Below, piece by piece: positions 29,035 to 37,804 of a stretch of DNA of 64,000 nt. Every line of letters starts with the position of its first letter. Positions within the stretch are counted from its first letter, which is position 1. The stretch spans positions 62,001-126,000 of the forward strand of contig JADCGL010000014.1 of NCBI GenBank assembly GCA_020248985.1, written 5' to 3'. This DNA comes from Telmatospirillum sp. GTDB lineage: Bacteria > Pseudomonadota > Alphaproteobacteria > CACIAM-22H2. Under the pieces are notes generated by a model. It did not search any database. It saw nothing but the letters and a program-made list of their open reading frames with translations, and was not told where the DNA came from. The position numbers and the translations under genes are program-made.

Positions 29035-29798
29035 TGGATCGTTCCCGAACCTTTGAGATCGCGCGGGCCGCCCTCGGGCAGAATGCCCAAGCGGCGGGCC
29101 ACTTCCTGGTAGGCTTCCTCAACATTGCCGAGGTCGCGGCGGAAGCGGTCCTTGTCCATCTTTTCGTTGGTCTTGAGATCCCACAGGCGGCAGCAATCGG
29201 GGCTGATCTCGTCGGCGAGGATCAGGCGCATCTCTTCGTGCTCGTTCCAATGGCGGCCGAATTCGAGTTTGAAATCGACGAGCTTGATGCCCACGCCCAG
29301 GAACAGGCCGGACAGATAGTCGTTGACGCGCAGCGCCATCGACATGATGTCGTCGAGGTCGCGCGTGTCGGCCCAGCCGAAGGCGGTGATGTGCTCTTCG
29401 GAGACCATCGGATCGCCGAGTTCGTCGTTTTTGTAGTAGTACTCGACGATCGAACGCGGCAGCACCTGGCCTTCGGCAAGCCCGAAGCGCGTGGCGAGCG
29501 AGCCTGCGACGACGTTGCGCACCACGACTTCGAGTGGCACGATTTCGACCTCGCGCACGAGCTGTTCGCGCATGTTGAGGCGGCGGATGAAATGCGTCTG
29601 GATGCCCATCTCTTCGAGCCGCATCATCAGGAATTCCGATATGCGGTTGTTGAGTACGCCCTTGCCGGTGATGATGCCCTTTTTCTTGTTGTTGAACGCA
29701 GTCGCGTCGTCCTTGAAATACTGGACGATCGTGCCGGGCTCGGGGCCTTCGAACAGGATCTTGGCCTTGCCTTCGTAGAGCTGTTTGCGGCGGGACAC
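29031..29798 (-). CDS. purC: Phosphoribosylaminoimidazole-succinocarboxamide synthase (SAICAR synthetase)
   Basis: A 255-residue enzyme ligating aspartate to CAIR. Motifs include [44 protein letters not shown] and [13 protein letters not shown] 29798 is taken as start because homologues begin at about [11 protein letters not shown]; the open frame reaches 29879 without family character. It is the first gene of the purC-S-Q-L-bolA-grxD operon. Confidence 0.95.
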   Translation of the reverse strand: MSRRKQLYEGKAKILFEGPEPGTIVQYFKDDATAFNNKKKGIITGKGVLNNRISEFLMMRLEEMGIQTHFIRRLNMREQLVREVEIVPLEVVVRNVVAGSLATRFGLAEGQVLPRSIVEYYYKNDELGDPMVSEEHITAFGWADTRDLDDIMSMALRVNDYLSGLFLGVGIKLVDFKLEFGRHWNEHEEMRLILADEISPDCCRLWDLKTNEKMDKDRFRRDLGNVEEAYQEVARRLGILPEGGPRDLKGSGTIQ

Positions 29799-29899
29799 TG
29801 GCAGATCGCCCCCTGGCGTCGCTGGATCGCGGATGCGGGAAAGAAGGGTCTGTATAGCCCCTGGCCCGGCGCGCCGCAATCGGGCGCTAATGCCTTGCT

Positions 29900-30646
29900 T
29901 TAACGCAGCTTAACGGGCTCGAAAGCGGGCGAATCGGCACCGGCGGCGGCAAAATGCCAAACCGGCTTCAGCGCATGCGCGCGCCGCGTCGTGGGCAGGC
30001 CGATCAGGCTGTGCGAAGAGGTGCCGAAGCCGGACGGCAAATCGACCCGCATGAAGGCGGAAGGGGCAGGCCCTTCGCGGCTGGCGAGCAGCTTTTTCCA
30101 GCCTTGCCAGTCGCCGCCCTCGGGATCCGGGATCGCGGCCGCTTCGAAGCGCGGCAGGTTGAAGGCAATGCGCGGGCTTGCAAGATCGTTACGGTCGTCG
30201 GCCGTAATCATCGAGAGGCCCACGGGAAGGGGGGCGACGGCAATCCGGCCCGCTCCGGTCGATTTGAGCCAGAATGCGTCGCGGTCGTCGGCCAGCAGCA
30301 TGTTGAAGGGCCGATAGGCGGCCGGATCGAGGCCGGCGAGGGCGCGGGCGGCCTCGTTTGCGTCCGGGTAGTCGAGCGCATCGAGCACCAACTCGCCGCG
30401 GCTGCGTTTGCCCGCCTGCGGGCCCAGCGTGCCATGCCGATTGAGGATGGAGGCAACCACGCCCGTATCGTTGAGGCCGAGCCAAGTGCCGCCCGCCAAA
30501 AGGTCCCGCCCGGCCACGATATCGGGCCGGTCGGGCCAATGGCGGTCCGGCTTTTCCCACGGGCGATCGCGCATTTCGTCGCGATTGGCGGCGATCAGCA
30601 CCGGCCATTCCGCATCCGGGCGCCGCAGAATTACGATCGTGCACAT
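29900..30646 (-). CDS. NRDE family protein (TANGO2-like)
   Basis: A 248-residue protein with the N-terminal MCTIVILRR and IAANRDE motif that names the NRDE family, plus [16 protein letters not shown]. The fold resembles N-terminal nucleophile hydrolases, with Cys2 as candidate nucleophile. Eukaryotic TANGO2 is linked to lipid and haem handling, while the bacterial role is undefined. It is divergent from the DUF1476 gene. Confidence 0.85.
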   Translation of the reverse strand: MCTIVILRRPDAEWPVLIAANRDEMRDRPWEKPDRHWPDRPDIVAGRDLLAGGTWLGLNDTGVVASILNRHGTLGPQAGKRSRGELVLDALDYPDANEAARALAGLDPAAYRPFNMLLADDRDAFWLKSTGAGRIAVAPLPVGLSMITADDRNDLASPRIAFNLPRFEAAAIPDPEGGDWQGWKKLLASREGPAPSAFMRVDLPSGFGTSSHSLIGLPTTRRAHALKPVWHFAAAGADSPAFEPVKLR

Positions 30647-30663
30647 CAGCGAAGCGCCCGAGA

Positions 30664-30692
30664 TTGAACCGGATGCGGCAGCCCGCTATATA
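30664..30692 (+). promoter_or_regulatory. Promoter of the DUF1476 gene
   Basis: TTGAAC (30664-30669), a 17-base spacer and TATATA (30687-30692) form a good sigma-70-type match. It lies 45 bases before the DUF1476 start, in the divergent gap shared with the NRDE gene. Confidence 0.65.
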
Positions 30693-30736
30693 GCCGGTGG
30701 GTTGCAGTTGCCCGAGCCAGTTCGAGAGGACGTGCC

Positions 30737-31060
30737 ATGAGCGGATTCGACGATCGTCAAAAGGGTTTCGAGAACAAGTTCAAGCACGACCAGGAGCTTC
30801 AGTTCAAGGTAACGGCGCGGCGCAACAAGCTGGTCGGCCAGTGGGTCGCGGCGAAATTCGGCCTCGCGGGCGAGGCGGCCGAAGCCTACGCCAAGGAAGT
30901 GGTCGCGGCCGATTTCGACAAGCCGGGCGACGACGACGTGATCGAGAAGATCCAGAAGGATGCGGGCCTGCGCGGCGTGGCGCTGTCGAGTGCGGATATC
31001 AAGGCGCAGCTCGAGCATTTCATGCCGATCGCCAAGCAGCAGATCATGGAGCAGCTGTAG
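30737..31060 (+). CDS. ATPase inhibitor zeta subunit (DUF1476)
   Basis: A 107-residue protein opening MSGFDDRQKGFENKFKHDQE, the conserved N-terminal inhibitory helix region of the alphaproteobacterial zeta subunit, which blocks reverse rotation of F1Fo-ATP synthase. The C-terminal helices follow (AEAYAKEVVAADFDKPGDDD). The family is nearly restricted to Alphaproteobacteria, which supports the host assignment. It is monocistronic here, with its own promoter. Confidence 0.93.
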   Translation: MSGFDDRQKGFENKFKHDQELQFKVTARRNKLVGQWVAAKFGLAGEAAEAYAKEVVAADFDKPGDDDVIEKIQKDAGLRGVALSSADIKAQLEHFMPIAKQQIMEQL

Positions 31061-31067
31061 GGCTGAT

Positions 31068-31547
31068 TCAGCAGGGGCCGGCGGCGACCACGATCCCGGT
31101 CAGGCGCAGGCCGAAACTCGCGCGCAGCGGCACGAACGCGAGCGCATAGCCGCCGACATCGTCGTGCGGCGGCACTTCCAAAAACAACGGGCGGCCGACA
31201 CGCGCGCGTTCGCACACGCCTTGGGTCAATGCCGAGGCGTCGGCGCCCAAGACGGGCTCGAGCGCCTGTTCGAGCGGGCAGCCGGGTTTGATGTCGTCGA
31301 GCACGTCGCGCTGTTCGGAGCCCGCGCGGTCGATGATCGGCATGCCCGTGGGGCCGATCGCGGCATCGAATGTGCGCGCGCGCAGGTCGCCCACGATCAC
31401 GTTGGCGGCCCATTCGTCCCAATCGGGCGGTTGGTCTTCGTGCGGGCGCATGCCCCAACGCACCAGCAGACGCCGGACGACGCACGGCGTTGTCGATGCG
31501 GAATTGGCAGCGCCTATGCGCGGCGAACCCTTGTGGCCTTCGGGCAT
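31068..31547 (-). CDS. Hypothetical protein, 159 aa
   Basis: I do not recognise a family. ATG 31547 is preferred because AAGGGGGG lies about nine bases upstream; a longer frame opens at 31598. Residues from about 45 on alternate beta-like segments (AAIGPTGMPIIDRAG, YALAFVPLRASFGLRLTGIV) and end in a Cys. The arrangement loosely recalls PAS-like ligand-binding proteins, but this is a weak impression. It is convergent with the DUF1476 gene and downstream of purB on the same strand. Confidence 0.6.
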   Translation of the reverse strand: MPEGHKGSPRIGAANSASTTPCVVRRLLVRWGMRPHEDQPPDWDEWAANVIVGDLRARTFDAAIGPTGMPIIDRAGSEQRDVLDDIKPGCPLEQALEPVLGADASALTQGVCERARVGRPLFLEVPPHDDVGGYALAFVPLRASFGLRLTGIVVAAGPC

Positions 31548-31625
31548 GGGAATGGCCCCCCTTGGCCAAGCCGATCCGGAAAGCCCCCCTTCCGACAATC
31601 GACCCTAGAACCAACCTAGCACAAA

Positions 31626-32942
31626 CTAGCGCTGCTTGCGCTTTGTATTTGTCCCGAAAACGCGCTTGAACACGGTATCGACATGCTTGGTGTGGTAACC
31701 GAGGTCGAACAGCGCGTCGATTTGTTTGTGCGACAGTTTTGCGACGACGCGCGAGTCGGCTTTCAGCGACGCGGCAAAGTCGCCGCCCGCGCGCCAGATC
31801 GCCATCGCGGTCGCCTGCACGATTTGGTACGCGTCTTCGCGCGCCACGCCGGCTTGCGTCAGCGCCAGCATCACGCGCTGCGAATGCACGAGGCCGCCAA
31901 GCGCGTCGAGATTGGCTTTCATGCGCTCGGGGTAGATCGTCCATTTCTCGACGAGACCGGCCGCTCGATGCAGCGCGAAATCGAGGGCGATCGTCGCGTC
32001 GGGCCCGAACACACGCTCGACCGCCGAATGCGAGATGTCGCGCTCGTGCCACAGCGCCACGTTTTCGAGCGCCGGCGCCACGGCCGCGCGCACGATGCGC
32101 GACAGACCTGTGAGATTTTCCGACAGCACCGGATTGCGCTTGTGCGGCATGGCCGACGAGCCTTTTTGGCCGGGGCTGAAAAACTCCTCGGCCTCGCGAA
32201 CTTCGGTGCGCTGCAGATGGCGCACTTCGATCGCCAGACGTTCGATCGACGCCGCGACTACGCCGAGGACGGCGAAGTACATCGCGTGCCGGTCGCGCGG
32301 GATCACCTGGGTCGAAACGGTCTCGGGCGTCAGCCCCATCTTCTTGGCCACATAGGCTTCGACGAACGGGTCGATATTGGCGTAGGTGCCGACGGCCCCC
32401 GAAATGGCGCAGGTCGCGATTTCCGCGCGCGCTTGCACGAGGCGGCTGCGCGCGCGCGCAAACTCGGCATAGAAGCCCGCGAGTTTGAGCCCGAAGGTCG
32501 TGGGCTCGGCATGGATCGCGTGGCTGCGGCCGATGGTCGGCGTGTATTTGTGCTCGATCGCGCGCTTTTTGAGGGCCGCAAGCAGCCGGTCCAATCCTTC
32601 GAGCAGCAGGTCGCTTGCGCGCGCGAGCTGCACGGCAAGCGTGGTGTCGAGCACGTCGGACGACGTCATGCCTTGGTGCACGAAGCGGGCGCTGGGACCC
32701 ACATGCTCGGCGAGGTTCGTCAGAAACGCGATGACGTCGTGCTTGGTTTCGCGCTCGATCTCGTCGATGCGCGCGATCTCCCACTTGCCCTTCTTCCAGA
32801 TTTCCTTGGCCGCCTTCTTGGGCACAATGCCGAGCTGGGCTTGCGCATCGCACGCATGCGCTTCGATTTCGAACCAGATGCGAAAGCGCGCTTCGGGCTC
32901 CCAGATTGCGGTCATTTGCGGGCGGGAATAGCGCGGAATCAT
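31626..32942 (-). CDS. purB: Adenylosuccinate lyase
   Basis: A 438-residue fumarase/aspartase-superfamily enzyme that releases fumarate from SAICAR and adenylosuccinate. Signature GSSAMPHKRNPVLSENLTG is present, with HQGMTSSDVLDTTLAVQLA and GRSHAIHAEPTTFGLK earlier. N-terminus MIPRYSRPQMTAIW is typical. It completes the purine genes seen in this window but is separated from the purC operon by three genes. Confidence 0.96.
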   Translation of the reverse strand: MIPRYSRPQMTAIWEPEARFRIWFEIEAHACDAQAQLGIVPKKAAKEIWKKGKWEIARIDEIERETKHDVIAFLTNLAEHVGPSARFVHQGMTSSDVLDTTLAVQLARASDLLLEGLDRLLAALKKRAIEHKYTPTIGRSHAIHAEPTTFGLKLAGFYAEFARARSRLVQARAEIATCAISGAVGTYANIDPFVEAYVAKKMGLTPETVSTQVIPRDRHAMYFAVLGVVAASIERLAIEVRHLQRTEVREAEEFFSPGQKGSSAMPHKRNPVLSENLTGLSRIVRAAVAPALENVALWHERDISHSAVERVFGPDATIALDFALHRAAGLVEKWTIYPERMKANLDALGGLVHSQRVMLALTQAGVAREDAYQIVQATAMAIWRAGGDFAASLKADSRVVAKLSHKQIDALFDLGYHTKHVDTVFKRVFGTNTKRKQR

Positions 32943-33027
32943 GGGGCCTCGTGCCGGTCGGGTGGAAATGCGACAGCAGCCATAGACGAGCCGCTTCCTG
33001 CCCGCAAGGGGCGGCGTGGCGGCCTTT

Positions 33028-33669
33028 TCAGACGGCGGGAACTGTCGTGCCGATCAAGCTGTCGCGGCCCACGATTGCGGCAAGCCGCTCTTCGCTCCAC
33101 CCTTCGGTGCCCGCCGGTCGTTTGGGCAGCACGAGATAGCGCATGTCGGCCGTCGAATCGACGACGCGGATTTCCACATTGTCGGGCAGATGCGTGCCGA
33201 ATTCGGCCAGCACTTTGCGCGGCTCAATAACGGCGCGCGCGCGGTATGCGCTCGATTTGTACCAAGCCGGCGGAACGCCGATGATCGCTTTGGGATAGCA
33301 GCTGCACAAGGTGCAGACGACCATGTGGTGCAGATCGTCGGTGTTCTCGAGCGCGACGACGATCGCCGTGTTCGACGTGTCGACGCCGAACTCTTCGGCC
33401 GCCTTGCGCGCATCGGCGAGCAGGCGCGCTTTGAAGGCGGGATCGCTCCAGGCGCGCGCCACGATCTTGGCGCCGACGGCCGGCGTGCGGCTGTCCATCA
33501 GTTCGATCTGCGCGCGGATTTCGTCGGCCGTCAGCACGCCCTTGGCGATCAGCAATTCGCGCACCGCGCGCTCGAGGCGCCGATATTCGGGCCGCGGTTC
33601 GTGCGCGTGCACGGCGTCGTGCGTGTGGTCGTGCCCGGCATGGATATGGTCGTGATGGTCGCCGGTCAT
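33028..33669 (-). CDS. nthA: Nitrile hydratase alpha-type subunit (nitrile hydratase or thiocyanate hydrolase gamma)
   Basis: A 213-residue metal-binding subunit. The claw motif VCTLCSCYP (Cys119, Cys122, Cys124) binds a low-spin metal and, in known members, two of these Cys are oxidised; Thr in C-T-L-C-S-C is the cobalt-type signature. The N-terminus is unusually His-rich (DHHDHIHAGHDHTHDAVHAH), perhaps for metal acquisition. The gene follows two small genes that encode the halves of the beta subunit, with ATGA overlap at 33666, the same order as scnB-scnA-scnC of thiocyanate hydrolase. Substrate (nitrile, thiocyanate or another) cannot be told from sequence. No amidase or activator gene is adjacent. 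Confidence 0.88.
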   Translation of the reverse strand: MTGDHHDHIHAGHDHTHDAVHAHEPRPEYRRLERAVRELLIAKGVLTADEIRAQIELMDSRTPAVGAKIVARAWSDPAFKARLLADARKAAEEFGVDTSNTAIVVALENTDDLHHMVVCTLCSCYPKAIIGVPPAWYKSSAYRARAVIEPRKVLAEFGTHLPDNVEIRVVDSTADMRYLVLPKRPAGTEGWSEERLAAIVGRDSLIGTTVPAV

Positions 33670-33959
33670 GGGGCCCCCTCGAGCCAGGATTCGTAGATGT
33701 CGGCGGTCAGCGTTTCGCGGCCTTCAACGGTGCCCGGAAACAAAGCTGCGCGCTCGAAACGCACCATATAGAGCGCCAACTTCGGCAGCCCGTCGCCGCC
33801 GGTCGCAAGATTTTCGGGATTGCCGAAGCTGCCGAGCGCGCGCTCGACCGTGCCAACCGCCCCGCGCACGAAATGCGGCGTGCGCACATGCACCTTGCGG
33901 CCCGCGGCCTCGGGCCAGTCGTTGCGCACGCGCACGCGGCTCCCCGGCGCGAAGCTCAC
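33666..33959 (-). CDS. Nitrile hydratase beta subunit, C-terminal half as separate protein
   Basis: A 97-residue SH3-like domain starting at GTG 33959 (SFAPGSRVRVRNDWPEAAGR). VRTPHFVRGAVGTVERALGSF and LYMVRFERAALF match the C-terminal domain of nitrile hydratase beta chains and the alpha subunit of thiocyanate hydrolase. Its start overlaps the previous stop (GTGA) and its stop overlaps the alpha-subunit start, so the three subunits are translated in a coupled way. Confidence 0.85.
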   Translation of the reverse strand: MSFAPGSRVRVRNDWPEAAGRKVHVRTPHFVRGAVGTVERALGSFGNPENLATGGDGLPKLALYMVRFERAALFPGTVEGRETLTADIYESWLEGAP

Positions 33960-34288
33960 GCTTCTTCGTCCTGCTGTTTCAGTTCGGCGAGTTTCAGCAC
34001 GAGCTCTTCTTCGCCGATCACGTCTTTTTCGACCATCACGTTGGCGACCGCCTGGATCCATTTTTCGTAGTAGGCGAGATCGTCGTAGATGTCGGCGGGC
34101 AGGGATTCGATCGCGTTGCGCAGCTCGTCGGTGCGCATCAAGCGGCGGTTTGGATGGTTCAAGAGATTGACGATGGCGTCGACCTGCTTGTCGAACTGCG
34201 ACAGTTCGTGCTCGGCGCGGTCGATGGCTTGCGTCGCAAACGAAGCAACGCCGCCCATGTCGTGATGCGATCGTGAAGGATGGCTCAT
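33956..34288 (-). CDS. Nitrile hydratase beta subunit, N-terminal half as separate protein
   Basis: A 110-residue protein from MSHPSRSHHDMGGVASF. HDMGG is the standard opening of nitrile hydratase beta chains, and the rest (RRLMRTDELRNAIESLPADI, YYEKWIQAVANVMVEKDVI) matches the helical N-terminal domain, corresponding to the beta subunit of thiocyanate hydrolase. It is the first gene of the three-gene set. A longer upstream frame to 34429 overlaps the histidine kinase gene and is unlikely. Confidence 0.85.
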   Translation of the reverse strand: MSHPSRSHHDMGGVASFATQAIDRAEHELSQFDKQVDAIVNLLNHPNRRLMRTDELRNAIESLPADIYDDLAYYEKWIQAVANVMVEKDVIGEEELVLKLAELKQQDEEA

Positions 34289-34298
34289 GATGCGGAGC

Positions 34299-36134
34299 TT
34301 AGCGCTGCGCGTTTGCCAAGCCAAGGGCAGGCTCAAGGGGCACGGCGTCGACAGGCGGGCGTTGGGCAAAGCGCGCGCAGGCGCGCAAGCCGCCTTGCGC
34401 GCGATTCGCGACGACAAGATCGCCGCCATGCGCGCGCGCGATTTCGCGCGAGATGGACAGGCCCAGACCCGTCCCGACGGGGCGCGCGGCGGCGATATTC
34501 GGATCGCCGAACGGCTCCAGCATCGTTTCGAGCTGTTCGTCGGCGACGCCGGGGCCGCGATCGGCGACGCACAGCTCGATCATGCCTTCGAGGCTCCGCA
34601 GATGCACGTCGACGGTGCTGCCGGTCGGGCTGTGGCGCACGGCATTGCTGAGCAGATTGACGGCGACTTGCACGAACCGTATCCGGTCAAAGTGCCCCAG
34701 AAGCGGTTCGTTCGGCAGGTCGCACGCGACGACGAGAGACTTGCGGTCGGCTGTGTTGCGCACCATGGCGAGCGCGTCGCCGAGAGCAGCGTTCGCGTCC
34801 GCCTCGGCGATCTCCAGAGCCAGCGGATCGAGTTCGATGCGCGACAGATCGAGCAGATTTGCCACCAGGCCGTCGAGATGCTTGGCCGAGCGCAGGACGA
34901 GATCGAGACTTTCTTTGGAATCGTCCGAGACCGTTCCCTTGTAGCCGAGGCGCACCATTTCGGTGAAGCCGATCATGGCATTGAGCGGCGTGCGCAGTTC
35001 GTGGCTGAGATTGGCCAGAAGCTTGGTCTTGCTGCGGTTCGCACGTTCGGACAGGCGCATGGCCTTTTGGGCGCGTTCGACCGAGGCTTGGAGTTCACGG
35101 ATGAGACCGAGCCGCATGCGGTTTTCGCGTTCCACGAGGTAGCCGGTTGTCGCGAGAAGCGCCAAGGCGAGCCCGGCAATGCCGATCGCAAGATAGGCAT
35201 GGAGGCGCGCCGCGTCGAACAGGGGGGCGCGCTCCGAGCCGGCAGTAACGAATACAGGAAACGCGGGATTGTTGCGCCACGCCACGATCCGGGTTTTGCC
35301 GTCGTAGGGCGAGACGGGCATGAATGTGCCGCTCTCGCGCGCCGAATCGCGCTGCTTGAACAGCGGCAGCGCATTGTAGCGCACACCGATCTGCAGGTCG
35401 TCGTTTGGCGCGGTTGCCAGCAGAAGGCCGTCGTTGCGCCACAGGCGCGCACTAGCGCCGAGCGTGGCGAGTCGCGGCACAAGCGCCTGCTGGAGCGACG
35501 CCAGCGGCACGCCGACGGCGACGACTGCAATCCGATTGCCGTCGATGTCGAAAATCGAGCGCGCCACGGGAATCAAGGTCGTTTTGAAAACCGCCGATTC
35601 GTATGGCGTGCCAAGAACGTAGTCGGGCGCGTCGGGTTCGCCAAGATGGCGGAAGTAATCGAGCGCGCTCAGATCGAGCCCCAGGCCCTGGCGCGAACCG
35701 CCGGTGTATTCGACAATCCCGCGGTTGTTCTGCACGACGACGCCCAAGACCACCGGGTTGCGCAGAAGGGCGCGGTCGATCGCCGAATTCAGCGCGCGGT
35801 CGGCATCCTCGCGCGTCGCGCCGCCGCCCAATCTTACTTCCGTCTGCGCTGCGACCGTATCAAGCGTCTGCCGCGCGCCCTCGAATACGATCTGGACCTG
35901 GCGGTTGACGTGCAGGGCTTCGAGTTCAATTTGCTGGACACTGAGGCTCTCGGCCTCGACGAATTTGTTGCTGATGTTCCAGTAGGCCCCAAGTGCGATC
36001 AGCAACGCCAGAAGCGTGCGCATCGCAAAGTTTCCCCAACGCGTTTTGGGGCGGCCAGGGCGTCCGACTTCGTTTTCGGTACGCTGCTTGTCTGCGCTGC
36101 TGTCGTCCAACCTGGTCGGTCTCCCTGCGCGCAT
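34299..36134 (-). CDS. Membrane sensor histidine kinase (orphan)
   Basis: A protein of about 611 residues. ATG 36134 is chosen for the GAGAAAA upstream; a start at 36023 just before the first membrane span is possible. Two membrane segments flank a large periplasmic dCache-like sensor (VVVQNNRGIVEYTGGSRQ). The H-box LLANLSHELRTPLNAMIGF holds the phosphorylated His, with N-box VQVAVNLLSNAVRHSP and G-boxes VADRGPGV and GTGLGLSISREIA. No response regulator is encoded nearby, so its partner is elsewhere. It ends 10 bp upstream of the nitrile-hydratase-type genes and may be co-transcribed with them. Confidence 0.9.
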   Translation of the reverse strand: MRAGRPTRLDDSSADKQRTENEVGRPGRPKTRWGNFAMRTLLALLIALGAYWNISNKFVEAESLSVQQIELEALHVNRQVQIVFEGARQTLDTVAAQTEVRLGGGATREDADRALNSAIDRALLRNPVVLGVVVQNNRGIVEYTGGSRQGLGLDLSALDYFRHLGEPDAPDYVLGTPYESAVFKTTLIPVARSIFDIDGNRIAVVAVGVPLASLQQALVPRLATLGASARLWRNDGLLLATAPNDDLQIGVRYNALPLFKQRDSARESGTFMPVSPYDGKTRIVAWRNNPAFPVFVTAGSERAPLFDAARLHAYLAIGIAGLALALLATTGYLVERENRMRLGLIRELQASVERAQKAMRLSERANRSKTKLLANLSHELRTPLNAMIGFTEMVRLGYKGTVSDDSKESLDLVLRSAKHLDGLVANLLDLSRIELDPLALEIAEADANAALGDALAMVRNTADRKSLVVACDLPNEPLLGHFDRIRFVQVAVNLLSNAVRHSPTGSTVDVHLRSLEGMIELCVADRGPGVADEQLETMLEPFGDPNIAAARPVGTGLGLSISREIARAHGGDLVVANRAQGGLRACARFAQRPPVDAVPLEPALGLANAQR

Positions 36135-36190
36135 TTTTCTCAACTGAGAAGCGTGCAACGCTGGGACTCGGTGCCGCGATGCCGCCATAG

Positions 36191-36233
36191 GCGCAGTATT
36201 GTTATTACGTTTATAACAAATAGTTAACTGCGC
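36191..36233. repeat. Nested inverted repeats between radC and histidine kinase genes
   Basis: An outer pair GCGCAGT (36191-36197) / ACTGCGC (36227-36233) encloses an inner pair TTGTTAT (36199-36205) / ATAACAA (36213-36219). The 50-base gap is strikingly AT-rich. On the minus strand it lies just after the radC stop and before the kinase gene, so it may end the map-radC transcript, be an operator for the kinase, or both. Confidence 0.55.
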
Positions 36234-36235
36234 GA

Positions 36236-36946
36236 CTAAATCAATCCCAGAGTTTTGAAGCTGCTGTGGCCGTTGCGGCCGATGATAAGGTGGTCGTGTA
36301 CCGCGACGCCGATCAAGGCGAGCGCTTTGGCGATTTCTTTTGTGATCGCAATGTCGGCCGGGCTCGGCGTCGGATCGCCCGACGGGTGGTTGTGGACCAG
36401 GATGACCGCACTTGCCGAAAGCTCAAGGCAGCGTTTGGCGACCTCGCGCGGGTAGACGGGAGCATGGTCGACAGTGCCGACCTGGTGCACTTCGTCGTGA
36501 ACAAGCTGGTTTTTGCGGTCGAGAAACAGCAGCCGGAAATGCTCTTTTTTGGCGCGCGCCATGTCGGCCCGGCAATAGTCGACGAGTTTGTTCCAACTCG
36601 ACAGGACGGGCTTTTCCATCGCCTCTTGGCGGGCGAGACGCACGGCCGCCTCGCGCACCGACAGCAGCGTGTCGATCGCGATTTCGCCCATACCCTCGAT
36701 GCGCGCCAACGCCGCACGCTCGGCCGCCAGGACGCCGGCATAGCCGCCGAACCGGTCGATCAGCGTTTTGGCGAGCGGCTTCACGTCGCGGCGCGGAATG
36801 GCGGCGAACAGCAGCAGTTCCAGAAGTTCGTAGTCGTTGAGCGCGGCGGCACCGGCGCGCCGGAAACGTTCGCGCAGGCGCAGGCGATGGCCGTGATAGT
36901 GCGGCGCTTGCGCGTCCGGGCCCGGTTCCGCCGGTCCAGCCGGCAC
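36236..36946 (-). CDS. radC: DNA repair protein RadC (JAMM/MPN domain)
   Basis: A 236-residue protein with N-terminal UPF0758 helices (ALNDYELLELLLFAAIPRRD) and a C-terminal MPN+ domain holding the metal-binding motif HNHPSGDPTPSPAD, plus EVHQVGTVDHAPVYPREV. Despite the name, a direct role in repair is doubtful, and members are often linked to competence or mobile DNA. GTG 36946 is the likely start, directly after the map stop. It is co-oriented with map. Confidence 0.9.
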   Translation of the reverse strand: MPAGPAEPGPDAQAPHYHGHRLRLRERFRRAGAAALNDYELLELLLFAAIPRRDVKPLAKTLIDRFGGYAGVLAAERAALARIEGMGEIAIDTLLSVREAAVRLARQEAMEKPVLSSWNKLVDYCRADMARAKKEHFRLLFLDRKNQLVHDEVHQVGTVDHAPVYPREVAKRCLELSASAVILVHNHPSGDPTPSPADIAITKEIAKALALIGVAVHDHLIIGRNGHSSFKTLGLI

Positions 36947-36948
36947 GC

Positions 36949-37794
36949 TCAGATCGCGTAGGGCGGCTTGTCGAGGCCGCGCGGCGAGGTGGTGAATATC
37001 TCGCAGCCGGTCTCGGTCACGCCGATCGAATGCTCGAACTGGGCGGACAGCGAACGGTCTTTGGTCACGGCCGTCCAGCCGTCGGACAGCACCTTCACGC
37101 GCCAGTCGCCGGCATTGATCATCGGCTCGATCGTGAAGAACATGCCGGACACCAGTTTGAGCCCGGTCCCGGCTTTGCCGTAATGCAGGACCGAGGGCGC
37201 GTCGTGGAACACGCGCCCGAGCCCGTGGCCACAGAAATCGCGCACGACCGAGAAGCGCTGGGCTTCGGCATGGCGTTGGATCGCGGCCCCGATGTCGCCG
37301 AGCGTCGCCCCGGGGCGCACGGCAGCAATGCCTGCCATCATCGCCTCGTAGGTCGTGTCGACGAGTTTGCGCGCCTTGATGCCGACCTCGCCCACCAGAA
37401 ACATGCGGCTCGTATCGCCGTACCAGCCGTCGAGGATGGTCGTCACGTCGAGATTGACGATGTCGCCGTCTTCGAGCTGCTTGTCGCCCGGGATGCCGTG
37501 GCAGACGACGTGGTTGACCGAGGTGCAGATCGATTTGGGGAAGCCCTTGTAGCCGAGCGGCGCGCAGATGGCGCCGTGGCCGACGATGAAATCGTGGCAC
37601 AGCCGGTCGAGTTCGCCCGTGGTGATGCCAGGCTTCACAAACGGGATTATGTAGTCGAGCGTTTCGGCGGCGAGGCGGCCAGCCTTGCGCATGCCGTCGA
37701 AGTCGGCAGCATTGTGGCGCTTGACAGCACGGCCCTCGGAATCGATCAGGGGGGCGGCATCGACCAGAGACGCGGGATCGGAAATCTCGTCCAT
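36949..37794 (-). CDS. map: Methionine aminopeptidase, type I
   Basis: A 281-residue pita-bread-fold metalloprotease that removes N-terminal Met. NHVVCHGIPGDKQLEDGDIVN carries a metal-ligand region, followed by NLDVTTILDGWYGDTSRMF (two Asp), GHGLGRVFHD (His) and TIEPM (Glu), with the last Glu in QFEHSIGVTE. The somewhat extended N-terminus (MDEISDPASLVDAAPL) is common in alphaproteobacteria. An upstream extension to 37950 overlaps the next gene and is rejected. Confidence 0.95.
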   Translation of the reverse strand: MDEISDPASLVDAAPLIDSEGRAVKRHNAADFDGMRKAGRLAAETLDYIIPFVKPGITTGELDRLCHDFIVGHGAICAPLGYKGFPKSICTSVNHVVCHGIPGDKQLEDGDIVNLDVTTILDGWYGDTSRMFLVGEVGIKARKLVDTTYEAMMAGIAAVRPGATLGDIGAAIQRHAEAQRFSVVRDFCGHGLGRVFHDAPSVLHYGKAGTGLKLVSGMFFTIEPMINAGDWRVKVLSDGWTAVTKDRSLSAQFEHSIGVTETGCEIFTTSPRGLDKPPYAI

Positions 37795-37804
37795 CGGCGG
37801 CAAT

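Noticed and set aside
34289-34429. An N-terminal extension of the split beta-subunit gene upstream of 34288
   Set aside because: It would overlap the histidine kinase coding region and lacks the HDMGG-start logic of the family.
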